A DNA stretch of 64,000 bases from Granulosicoccus antarcticus IMCC3135 (GTDB taxonomy: Bacteria > Pseudomonadota > Gammaproteobacteria > Granulosicoccales > Granulosicoccaceae). Positions 34,860 through 42,336 of the stretch are shown here, one piece after another. Below the pieces are notes generated by a model. It ran no database searches, was not told where the DNA came from, and was given only the letters and a program-made list of their open reading frames with translations. The position numbers and the translations under genes were made by a program. Every line of letters starts with the position of its first letter. Position 1 is the first letter of the stretch. The stretch is from assembly GCF_002215215.1 (NCBI RefSeq), contig NZ_CP018632.1:4646501-4710500 (forward strand), written 5' to 3'.

Positions 34860-36054
34860 CAAGGATACCCCGTCGTTCAGGGCGGGGAAATATTGGAATG
34901 CTGTATAAATTGCCAGTAGTTGTTGACCCTTCTGGGTGAATGGGGGCGGAACGGTTATACAATCGAGCTGTGAAATCAACATGCATCAAGGTTCTCAAAG
35001 TCAGGGTAAAAGATCGCCACGCGCCGCTTTTGCGCAGCATGGCGACTGAAGTCAATCAGGTATGGAACTACTGCAACGAGCTGTCTGATCGTATGATTCG
35101 GGAGCGTGGTCGATGGATGTCCGGATTTGACTTCTCTGCTTACACGGTTGGTGCGTCGAAGCAGTTCGAGCACATTGGCAGCAGTACGATTCAGGAAACG
35201 GCCGAACACTACGCCAGCAAACGCTACTCGGCAAAGCGTCGCAAGCTGAGGTGGCGCAAGAGTTTTGGCGATAAACGCTCGTTGGGGTGGGTGCCCTTCA
35301 AGGCTCGGGCAGCTCACTGGAAGCACGGGCAGGTCTTCTTTGCAGGTTCTCACTTCAAGGTATGGGACAGCTTCGGTCTTGCCAATTACAAATTCAGGGC
35401 AGGTTGTTTCACTGAGGATGCTCGCGGTCGATGGTATTTTTGCATCTGTGTCTCGGTTGATCGCACGTGTCCCAAGGGGCAAGACAGTATAGGTATCGAT
35501 CTTGGTTTGAAAACCGTTGCCACCTGCAGCGATGGCACCGTGCTGGAGGGACGTTGGTATCGCCACCTGGAAGGCAAGCTTGCCAAGGCCCAACGGGCAA
35601 GACGCAAGCGGCGCACCCGGGCGATTCACGCAAAAATCAGGAATCGCAGAGCAGATGCCCTGCATAAATTCAGCCGCAACCTGGTTAATCGATGCGGTGA
35701 GATCTACGTGGGAGATGTCAGTAGCTCGAAGCTGACAAAAACCACGATGGCCAAGTCTGCGCTTGACGCTAGCTGGGCCAGCTTCAAGACAATGCTCGAC
35801 TACAAGAGCCAGCAGGCCGGTATTGTCTATCGAGAAATCAATGAAGCCTATACCACGCGAGCGTGCTCCGAATGCGGAAGCCTGTGCGGGCCGCAGGGAA
35901 TAAGAGCTCTTTCGGTAAGAGACTGGCAATGTGTTGAATGTGGTGTTCAGCATGATCGTGACGTTAACGCGGCTCGAAATATTCTCCGTCTCGGCGCAGG
36001 ACATTGCGCTCCTTAGTGGGAATCCTCTTTCTTCAGGGAGAGGAGGATGTCAAG
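34860..36054 (+). mobile_element. IS200/IS605-superfamily tnpB-only (IS1341-like) element inserted in the importer operon
   Basis: The element separates the two permease genes and carries only tnpB; no tnpA (Y1 transposase) is seen. The left end has an inverted repeat, CCCCG (34868-34872) and CGGGG (34883-34887), with CGTTCAGG between. The right end has a hairpin with arms ATCCTC (36022-36027) and GAGGAT (36043-36048), followed by GTCAA, a sequence typical of right ends of this group. No target duplication is expected. Exact ends are uncertain by a few bases. The stop codon of the DppB-like gene (36050-36052) lies within the terminal GTCAA. Confidence 0.8.
34940..36016 (+). CDS. tnpB: TnpB-family RNA-guided nuclease
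   Basis: 358 residues: helical N-terminal domain, RuvC-I motif SIGIDLGLKTVAT with D187, zinc ribbon C309/C312 and C331/C334, RuvC-III aspartate D341 in HDRDVNAARNI. At the usual RuvC-II position, where TnpB has Glu in a VVxED pattern, this protein has IYVGDV with glycine 258; a Glu at 302 in NEAYTT is a possible replacement, as in the rearranged sites described for Fanzor-related proteins. GTG at 34970 is a reasonable alternative start (KSTCIKVLKVRVK). TnpB proteins cut DNA with a guide RNA from the element's right end, which helps the element persist. Activity here is not certain. Confidence 0.9.
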   Translation: MGAERLYNRAVKSTCIKVLKVRVKDRHAPLLRSMATEVNQVWNYCNELSDRMIRERGRWMSGFDFSAYTVGASKQFEHIGSSTIQETAEHYASKRYSAKRRKLRWRKSFGDKRSLGWVPFKARAAHWKHGQVFFAGSHFKVWDSFGLANYKFRAGCFTEDARGRWYFCICVSVDRTCPKGQDSIGIDLGLKTVATCSDGTVLEGRWYRHLEGKLAKAQRARRKRRTRAIHAKIRNRRADALHKFSRNLVNRCGEIYVGDVSSSKLTKTTMAKSALDASWASFKTMLDYKSQQAGIVYREINEAYTTRACSECGSLCGPQGIRALSVRDWQCVECGVQHDRDVNAARNILRLGAGHCAP

Positions 36055-37021
36055 AAATCACACTGATTCTGGGATCAACCAGACCATAGAGGATGTCGGT
36101 AATCAGATTGAACAGCAGCACCATGGCGGCACACACGAAGAAGACGCCAAGAATCACATTGTAGTCACGCTGATTGATGGCCTCGAACATCAGTCGGCCG
36201 ATACCCGGCCATGCAAAGACCGTTTCTGTCAGAACCGCACCACCCACCACCTGACCGGCTTGCAGTCCGGCCAGCGTGATGACGGGCAGAAGAGCGTTGC
36301 GCAATATGTGCCGCCGTTGAATCAGCTTCATGGCCAAGCCCTTGGCTCGTGCTGTTTTCACAAAATCCAGCCTTGATACCTCCAGCATTGAAGCCCGCGT
36401 CATACGCATATAGACAGCGGTGAAAAACAGACCCAAGGTGCTGGCAGGTAGAATCAGGTGCGTGCCTATATCCAGAGCCCGGCGCAGACCGGTATAACCT
36501 GCACCGATGGTCTCATAACCGAATCCCGGCAACCATCCCAACCCCACAGAGAACAGCAAGGAGGCCATCAGGGCAACCCAGAACAGCGGCGTTGCATAAA
36601 ACAATAACGCAACTGTGGAGATAATGGTATCGACCCAGGTTCCCTGCCTTGCTGATGCCTTGACACCTGCCAGCACGCCCAGAACAATGGACAGACTGAA
36701 CGCCGATAGCGTCAACAGCAAGGTGGCTGGCAGTCGGCTCCAGATCAATTCCGAGACAGGCATCTGCTGACGATAGGAGAATCCCAGGTCCAGGTGCATG
36801 GCACCCCAGACATAGGTTCCCAGTTGCACCATCAGCGGCTTGTCAAGACCGAACTGCTCGCGCAGATCTGTCAGAAATTTCTCATCTGCAGCGCCCGCCT
36901 CTCCCGCCATGATCGCCGCCGGATCACCCGGTGCTGCATGTATCAGGAAAAAGTTGAGCACCAGAATGGCAAACAATATGATCACCGACTTGAATAGCCG
37001 GCCCGCTATGAATCTGAACAT
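36050..37021 (-). CDS. ABC transporter permease (DppB/OppB-like)
   Basis: 323 residues with six hydrophobic segments, GDPAAIMAGE near residue 33, PATLLLTLSAFSLSIVLGV, and the EAA-type loop FVKTARAKGLAMKLIQRRHILRN. It ends in LYGLVDPRISVIS; relatives usually end a few residues after the DPRI motif. The TGA stop falls in the terminal GTCAA of the insertion element, so the last residues may have been altered by the insertion. It follows the binding-protein gene on the same strand with a 95-base gap. Confidence 0.93.
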   Translation of the reverse strand: MFRFIAGRLFKSVIILFAILVLNFFLIHAAPGDPAAIMAGEAGAADEKFLTDLREQFGLDKPLMVQLGTYVWGAMHLDLGFSYRQQMPVSELIWSRLPATLLLTLSAFSLSIVLGVLAGVKASARQGTWVDTIISTVALLFYATPLFWVALMASLLFSVGLGWLPGFGYETIGAGYTGLRRALDIGTHLILPASTLGLFFTAVYMRMTRASMLEVSRLDFVKTARAKGLAMKLIQRRHILRNALLPVITLAGLQAGQVVGGAVLTETVFAWPGIGRLMFEAINQRDYNVILGVFFVCAAMVLLFNLITDILYGLVDPRISVIS

Positions 37022-37116
37022 TCCATCTTCTCATTAACAAGCAACAGACCATGGAAGTGGCAGGCCATGCAGACCCGCCACCCGCTCCCTGAAAACAAGG
37101 GCGTCGACACCAGCTA

Positions 37117-38676
37117 CTACTGTTTGATCCAGGCGTCACGCATACCGTCATTCACACCCGTTGCGGTATTGATCGGGTTCTGGACAGAGCAGCGGTAGAT
37201 GGTTGGAAAGCTGAGCTCCAGCAACCAGGCAACAGGGGCCTCTTCTACCAGTTTTGCCTGCACTTTGGAGTACAGCTCTTGACGCTGTTCGGCATCACCC
37301 GCTGCCGAGGCTTCTGCAAACAAGGCATCAACTTCCTCGTTGATATAACCCGAGACATTGTTCCACGGAGAGCCGGGCTCTGCATTGGTAGAAATATAGG
37401 TTCGTGATACACCCAGATCAGGGTCACCGTACTGGTACAGATAGGTGAAGGCCAGATCATAATCACGCTCTGCCAGTTTCTGGTTCCAGCCGCCCGCATC
37501 GGTCGCTATCAGTTCGACATTGATACCGACTTCACTCAGATTCTGTTTGACAGCCTCGGCCCAACGCTGCCAGGTTTCTCCATAGGGCAATGGCAACAAA
37601 CGTAGTGTCTCACCGTCATAACCGGCATCTTTCAGTAACTGACGCGCCTTGTCGGGATCATAAGCCAACTCTGGCAGGTTTGAATCATAAAAGCGTGTGG
37701 ATGAGGATACCGGACCACTGGCTACTTTGCCGACACCATTCCACAATGCGTTCAGTGCAAACTCACGATCAATGGCAAGCGAGACAGCCTGGCGGATTCG
37801 TACATCTGCCAGAGGGCCACTCGCATTGTTCATCCACAACCAGGACAAGGGACCAAAGAACTCCCAGCCCTTGTCAGAACTACAGGTATTGTCCATCGCC
37901 AGCAGGCGCTCTACATCAAAATTCTCGATTGAGCCACCGGGCAATAAATCAACCTTGCCCGTCTCATAGGCGATGGAACGCGAGGCGGCATCGGGAATGA
38001 TGTGGTAGTAGATATCATCCAGATAAGGCTTGCCTTCAAGATAGTATTCTTCGTTCTTGACCAGGTGGATGTAGCTACCCTTCTCCCACTTATCGAATTT
38101 GAAAGGCCCGGTTCCTATGGGCGTATTGTTGGCGGGATTGTTCTTGAAGTCAGTGCCTTCGTAGATGTGTTTCGGAATGATGGGAGCTGAACCTGCTTCA
38201 AAGACCCCTAGAAAAGGCCCGAAGGGTGCCGACAATTTGAATACGACGGTGTTGTCATCCGGTGCGGTTATGCTCTCCAGACGCTGCATATTGTTACGCA
38301 GACGTGTATTGGTTTCAGGTAGAAAAACATCAATCGAAAAGACAACATCGGCTGATGTAAACGGTTCTCCATCATGCCACTTGACGCCTTCTTCCAAGTG
38401 AAAAGTATAGGTTAGCCCATCATCAGAGATGGACCACTCCTTTGCCAGGCTAGGCATCGCATCGAGGTTTTCGTCGTAACGCAAAAGTCCTTCGTATATC
38501 TGACCCGCCACGTTCTGCGTGGGCCCATTTTGCAAAATGCCCAGCATCAGGCCCGGCGGCTCAGGCTGTACGACGGCATTCAGGGTTCCGCCACTTTGCG
38601 GGGTCTCGGCTATGCTGGCACCGCTACACAAGAGGCCAAGACTGAGCAAGACTGTTTTACCAATGGAATATTTCAC
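37117..38676 (-). CDS. ABC transporter substrate-binding protein, family 5 (oligopeptide type)
   Basis: 519 residues. A signal peptide (KYSIGKTVLLSLGLLCSGASIAE) ends near residue 25. The family-5 core follows: GGTLNAVVQPEPPGL, WSISDDGLTYTFHLEEGVKWHDGEPF (in two segments) and GTGPFKFDKWEKG. GTG at 38676 is used, with GGAG about 11 bases upstream. The binding protein heads the importer operon and is divergent from the LysR gene. Family 5 proteins carry peptides, nickel, or amino compounds; the adjacent acetylpolyamine amidohydrolase-like enzyme suggests acylated amines. Confidence 0.92.
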   Translation of the reverse strand: MKYSIGKTVLLSLGLLCSGASIAETPQSGGTLNAVVQPEPPGLMLGILQNGPTQNVAGQIYEGLLRYDENLDAMPSLAKEWSISDDGLTYTFHLEEGVKWHDGEPFTSADVVFSIDVFLPETNTRLRNNMQRLESITAPDDNTVVFKLSAPFGPFLGVFEAGSAPIIPKHIYEGTDFKNNPANNTPIGTGPFKFDKWEKGSYIHLVKNEEYYLEGKPYLDDIYYHIIPDAASRSIAYETGKVDLLPGGSIENFDVERLLAMDNTCSSDKGWEFFGPLSWLWMNNASGPLADVRIRQAVSLAIDREFALNALWNGVGKVASGPVSSSTRFYDSNLPELAYDPDKARQLLKDAGYDGETLRLLPLPYGETWQRWAEAVKQNLSEVGINVELIATDAGGWNQKLAERDYDLAFTYLYQYGDPDLGVSRTYISTNAEPGSPWNNVSGYINEEVDALFAEASAAGDAEQRQELYSKVQAKLVEEAPVAWLLELSFPTIYRCSVQNPINTATGVNDGMRDAWIKQ

Positions 38677-38801
38677 TAACGTTTTTCTCCGATTGACAAT
38701 GACGACTCCCACCACGAGGGTTGAGTCGCAGACAAGTCCGAACACCATGGAATCTAACTTGACACTTTGAATAAATCAAATAGATAATAAAAATTGTCTA
38801 T

Positions 38802-38816
38802 ATAGATTAAATCTAT
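38802..38816. promoter_or_regulatory. Palindrome at the LysR gene start
   Basis: ATAGATTAAATCTAT is a perfect inverted repeat (6-bp arms, 3-base spacer) in AT-rich DNA that overlaps the first bases of the LysR gene. A related TAGATAATAAAAATTGTCTA stretch lies at 38781-38800. Likely an autoregulatory LysR site shared with the divergent importer promoter (inference). Confidence 0.5.
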
Positions 38817-39786
38817 GATGAAGGAAGTTGATCCCGAGATAGCCAGCCGCTTCGTACGGGAACTGGACTGGAACCTGTTGCGAACCTTTGTGGTCATTGC
38901 CGAATCGGACAACATTACCCATGCGGCGCAGACGCTGAACTTGCGCCAACCTTCCGTATCCGCGGCCTTGAAAAGGCTCGAACAGGTTGTCGGCAAGCAG
39001 CTGGTGGTCAGAAACCCCAATGAATTCCGACTCACCGATACCGGCCAGCTCCTGTATCGAGAAGCGCTGGATATTCGTGGCTCCATTCTGCGACTGGGCA
39101 CGATTTTGCGAGATGTGGAAGACAAGATTCGCGGGCATGTCACGCTTGCCATGGCCAGCCATGTCATCTCACCTATCATCAATGAGGTGCTTACTGAGTT
39201 CTATGAGATGTGCCCAGAGGCCTCAATCAGTATCGACATCATGGCCAGCAAACTGGTGCAGGCCAAGGTCTATGAGCAAAGTGTTTCGTTCGGTGTCTGC
39301 CTGGTCAGAAACCAGAATCCGAAGATGAAATATCAGCGTTTGTTCAGAGAGTATTTTGGTCTGTTCTGTGGGCAGACTCATCCGTTATTCGGCAAGCAGA
39401 ACCTGACCAAAGGCGATCTTCGTGGCTACACCAGCGTCAGCTTTGTTACTGACCAGATGAACGATGCCCTGCGCCCGGTAACGCTGATGCGCGCCGAGGC
39501 CGAACTCTCTGATCGTGTGTTCGGCACATCAGCCCACCTGGAAGAGATCAGGCGCATGATCGTCAGTGGCCTGGGCGTCGGGCCCCTGCCCTTGCATGTG
39601 GCACGTGCCGATGTGGACTCGGGCATTCTGTGGCGACTACCGCCCTATGATGATCCACCGGCAATTGACGTAACACTCGCCTGGAATCCGAATGCCAGAA
39701 AAAACCGGGCCGAGATGATCGTTCATGAACTATTCCTGAAGAAGGTAGCATCCATGCCATTTTCTGAACGGGATTATTTTGTCTAG
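38815..39786 (+). CDS. LysR-family transcriptional regulator
   Basis: 323 residues with the N-terminal winged helix (WNLLRTFVVIAESDNITHAAQTL, then LRQPSVSAALKRLEQVVGKQL) and a C-terminal effector domain. It is divergent from the importer operon and thus its likely controller. The ATG at 38815 or the next ATG at 38818 may be used; an AT-rich palindrome covers the start. The effector could be the imported solute or its deacylated product. Confidence 0.92.
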   Translation: MMKEVDPEIASRFVRELDWNLLRTFVVIAESDNITHAAQTLNLRQPSVSAALKRLEQVVGKQLVVRNPNEFRLTDTGQLLYREALDIRGSILRLGTILRDVEDKIRGHVTLAMASHVISPIINEVLTEFYEMCPEASISIDIMASKLVQAKVYEQSVSFGVCLVRNQNPKMKYQRLFREYFGLFCGQTHPLFGKQNLTKGDLRGYTSVSFVTDQMNDALRPVTLMRAEAELSDRVFGTSAHLEEIRRMIVSGLGVGPLPLHVARADVDSGILWRLPPYDDPPAIDVTLAWNPNARKNRAEMIVHELFLKKVASMPFSERDYFV

Positions 39787-39794
39787 CGTAAAGC

Positions 39795-40310
39795 CTATTT
39801 CAACACCCCATCGAGCAATAGATACCCTGGCAACCAGCCAGTTAACACACCCACTGACGTGGCAACAGTTCCTGTGAGTTTCACGATCGGTTTTTGCAAA
39901 GCCAACAGCAGAAAGAATAAAAACCACAAGAATGACCAGGCCACCCAGGATAGACCAAACCAGACTTGCCAGATGCTCGATGCATTCATCAAAGTGTCAA
40001 GGGCAACAGGCACAGCAGTGATCGCGACAAACAGGCTGAACCAGCCAAGCCCCTTGCCATCCGACTTGTTGAAGCGATTGATGGCTATCCAGAAATAGGT
40101 AAAGCCGAAGAGAAATGTCAGCGCAGCAGCCTTGATAGATTCGGCATCGGCATCGACGCCAAAGGCAAGTTTGAAGGACACCATGCAGGCAATAATTCCC
40201 GAGAATACATTGATGACCCAGATTTCATTGTCAGCAATACGACCGTGAAGCCAGATACCGTTGAGAACCAGCACGGCACCGACGTAAAATAGTGAAAGTC
40301 CCAGCAGCAT
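39795..40310 (-). CDS. amiS: AmiS/UreI-family amide or urea channel
   Basis: 171 residues, six hydrophobic segments, beginning LLGLSLFYVGAVLVLNGIWLHG, with FGFTYFWIAINRF in the middle; these mark the AmiS/UreI family of passive amide or urea pores. It should admit formamide or urea across the inner membrane. It lies 140 bases after the FmdB gene and converges on the LysR gene with an 8-base gap. Confidence 0.9.
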   Translation of the reverse strand: MLLGLSLFYVGAVLVLNGIWLHGRIADNEIWVINVFSGIIACMVSFKLAFGVDADAESIKAAALTFLFGFTYFWIAINRFNKSDGKGLGWFSLFVAITAVPVALDTLMNASSIWQVWFGLSWVAWSFLWFLFFLLLALQKPIVKLTGTVATSVGVLTGWLPGYLLLDGVLK

Positions 40311-40419
40311 CAGAAGTCTCCATAGTCAGATTGAACAAGAATCCAGGCAAGGCTGTATCGCGTTCAGGCTGGGCACACTTGCCAGTCTGAGCAATCAATA
40401 ACCGTTTTAAACAAGCAGT

Positions 40420-40442
40420 GCAGCGTCAATACATGACGCTGC
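40420..40442 (-). terminator. Stem-loop between fmdB and amiS
   Basis: Perfect 9-bp arms GCAGCGTCA and TGACGCTGC with a 5-base loop, just after the fmdB stop in the direction of transcription. No T-tract follows immediately, so it may weaken rather than end transcription into amiS. Confidence 0.5.
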
Positions 40443-40450
40443 GCACACCT

Positions 40451-40804
40451 CTAGTGGCTGATCATCCACGGCCGTTTGCCAGGGAATGACTTGGCCCCAT
40501 TGGCTGCTGTCACTGTCGCCTTCGACTTGGATTTTCCTGATCCACAACAACCGCAACTGGCTGGATGCGGCATCTGACGCGGATCTTGATCGCGCGACAT
40601 TTTCGGTACATTCGATGAAAGCTCATTGACATCCATGGCATGTCGCGTATGTGCTGATGTGACGCTCTGACGTGGCGCTGTCAACCAGGCCCGACTCAGC
40701 GGTGACTGACATTGACTGCATTCCATTGCCTTGTCTCTGTCTTCGTAGTCGCGACGGAACTCATGAGGACCGCAGTTATTACACACATAGTCGTAGACTG
40801 GCAT
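40451..40804 (-). CDS. fmdB: FmdB-family zinc ribbon protein
   Basis: 117 residues. The N-terminal FmdB zinc ribbon PVYDYVCNNCGPHEFRR with a second pair CSQCQS is followed by a longer tail with a CGCCGSG cysteine cluster. FmdB proteins accompany formamidase and may regulate or help it; their role is not firmly known. ATG at 40804 lies 10 bases after the fmdA stop, so the two are one operon. Confidence 0.9.
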   Translation of the reverse strand: MPVYDYVCNNCGPHEFRRDYEDRDKAMECSQCQSPLSRAWLTAPRQSVTSAHTRHAMDVNELSSNVPKMSRDQDPRQMPHPASCGCCGSGKSKSKATVTAANGAKSFPGKRPWMISH

Positions 40805-40814
40805 TGGTATGCCC

Positions 40815-42047
40815 TCAGCTTTTGTCAAGTGACAGAGGCATGGACACGCCACCAAAGTCCTGAACCACCGGCCCCGCAGCACTGGGGTTGATATCGAAAT
40901 CAAAGATCTCCGTAGGCAACCACAAGGTTGCGCAAGAATTGGGAATATCCACGACCCCACTGATATGCCCTTGCACAGGTGCGGTACCCAGTATTGAGTA
41001 GGCCTGAGCGCCGCTGTAGCCGAACTTCTTCATGTACTCAATCGCATTCAGACACGCCTGCCGGTAGGCAACATTTACATCCAGATAGTGCTGCTTGCCT
41101 GATTCGTCAACTGAAATTCCTTCAAATATTATGTAATCCTGATAATTGGGAGTAATCGGACTGGGTTTAAAAAGTGGGTTCTTGACACCATAAGTCTTCA
41201 TGCCACCCTTGAGTACTGATACTTTCATGTGTACCCATCCTGCCATCTCGATCGCACCGCAGAAGGTAATTTCGCCATCGCCCTGACTGAAATGCAAATC
41301 CCCAACCGACAGCCCACCGCCTTCAACATAGACAGGAAAATAGATCTTTGAGCCACGTGAAAGATCCTTGATATCACAGTTGCCACCATGCTCCCTGGGG
41401 GGCACGGTACGGGCCCCCTCAGCCGCCGCTTTCGCCTTGGCATCCCCGGTAAGTTTTCCCATATGAGCTGTTTGTGCATACGGCGGGTTGGCCAGCGGTG
41501 GTACTCGATCGGGGTCCGTTGCAATCAGTCCCAGCTCACGCTCGTTCCATGTGGACAACAATGACGGATCAGGCAAACAGCCAATCAGTCCGGGGTGAAT
41601 CAGACCCGCGTATCGAACGCCGGGTACATGACGAGACTTGGTAAACATGCCTTCAAAATCCCAGATGGATTTTTGCGCTGAAGGAAAATGATCAGTCAGA
41701 AAGCCACCCCCATTGGTCTTTGAAAAGAAGCCATTGAAGCCCCACATGCTTTCCTCTTTTGCACCGATATCCAGTAATTCCACAACCAGAAGATCACCCG
41801 GCTCCGCCCCCTTGACACCAATCGGACCGCTCAGAAAGTGAACCGTACTCAAATCAACGTCGCGTACGTCATCAGCACTGTCGTTGTTCTGGATATACCC
41901 GCCAGTCCAGTCATAGGTTTCCAGTATGAAATCATCGCCTGGCTTGACCCAGGTGGCCATCGGAATGTCCGGGTGCCAGCGATTGTGAACATTCTCGTTT
42001 TCATAGGGAGAACTGTTCAAGTCGACCTTGATAAGAGTGTCAGTCAT
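40815..42047 (-). CDS. fmdA: Formamidase
   Basis: 410 residues, the usual length of FmdA of the acetamidase/formamidase family. It has the family's features: FLSGPIGVKGAEPGDLLVVELLDIG, a stretch with FLTDHFP, PGVRYAGLIHPGLIG and EHGGNCDIKDLSRGSKIYFPV (two segments). It hydrolyses formamide to formate and ammonia in the cytoplasm, giving nitrogen. It is followed by fmdB and amiS and is divergent from the transporter-kinase gene, which probably senses a related compound. Confidence 0.95.
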   Translation of the reverse strand: MTDTLIKVDLNSSPYENENVHNRWHPDIPMATWVKPGDDFILETYDWTGGYIQNNDSADDVRDVDLSTVHFLSGPIGVKGAEPGDLLVVELLDIGAKEESMWGFNGFFSKTNGGGFLTDHFPSAQKSIWDFEGMFTKSRHVPGVRYAGLIHPGLIGCLPDPSLLSTWNERELGLIATDPDRVPPLANPPYAQTAHMGKLTGDAKAKAAAEGARTVPPREHGGNCDIKDLSRGSKIYFPVYVEGGGLSVGDLHFSQGDGEITFCGAIEMAGWVHMKVSVLKGGMKTYGVKNPLFKPSPITPNYQDYIIFEGISVDESGKQHYLDVNVAYRQACLNAIEYMKKFGYSGAQAYSILGTAPVQGHISGVVDIPNSCATLWLPTEIFDFDINPSAAGPVVQDFGGVSMPLSLDKS

Positions 42048-42336
42048 GGCATACCTCGTTTTGTTAGATTGTGGTAACAGAGGAAATTATCTACAGCGAA
42101 TAGCAACAACGGGTTTGTCCGTTCTTTGCGGAGCTAGTTATGCTTGCGCTTCACCGTTCACTTCGGCAATCAGTATTGCCAAGACCATGGCGATGACACA
42201 ATACGTCAATCGACGTACACTCGATACGCAGTACCTTTCGCGAGTCGCTTGTAGACGAGATTCAGATGCCCTTCAGGAACGTATCGTCAACGAACATCCA
42301 GCAGACTCCGAAATTCAACCCACAGCGACTACTGAC
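42048..42336. other. Intergenic region between fmdA and the sensor gene
   Basis: 289 bases. It likely holds divergent promoters. An inverted repeat TACGTC-AATC-GACGTA lies at 42202-42217. The plus-strand frame stays open through it, with ATGs at 42187 and 42193, but the translated text has no recognisable domain, so it is read as leader. Confidence 0.45.

Noticed and set aside
34976-36004. 342-residue frame antisense to tnpB
   Set aside because: It is a mirror of tnpB codon bias; no motif was recognised, while tnpB has RuvC and zinc-ribbon residues.
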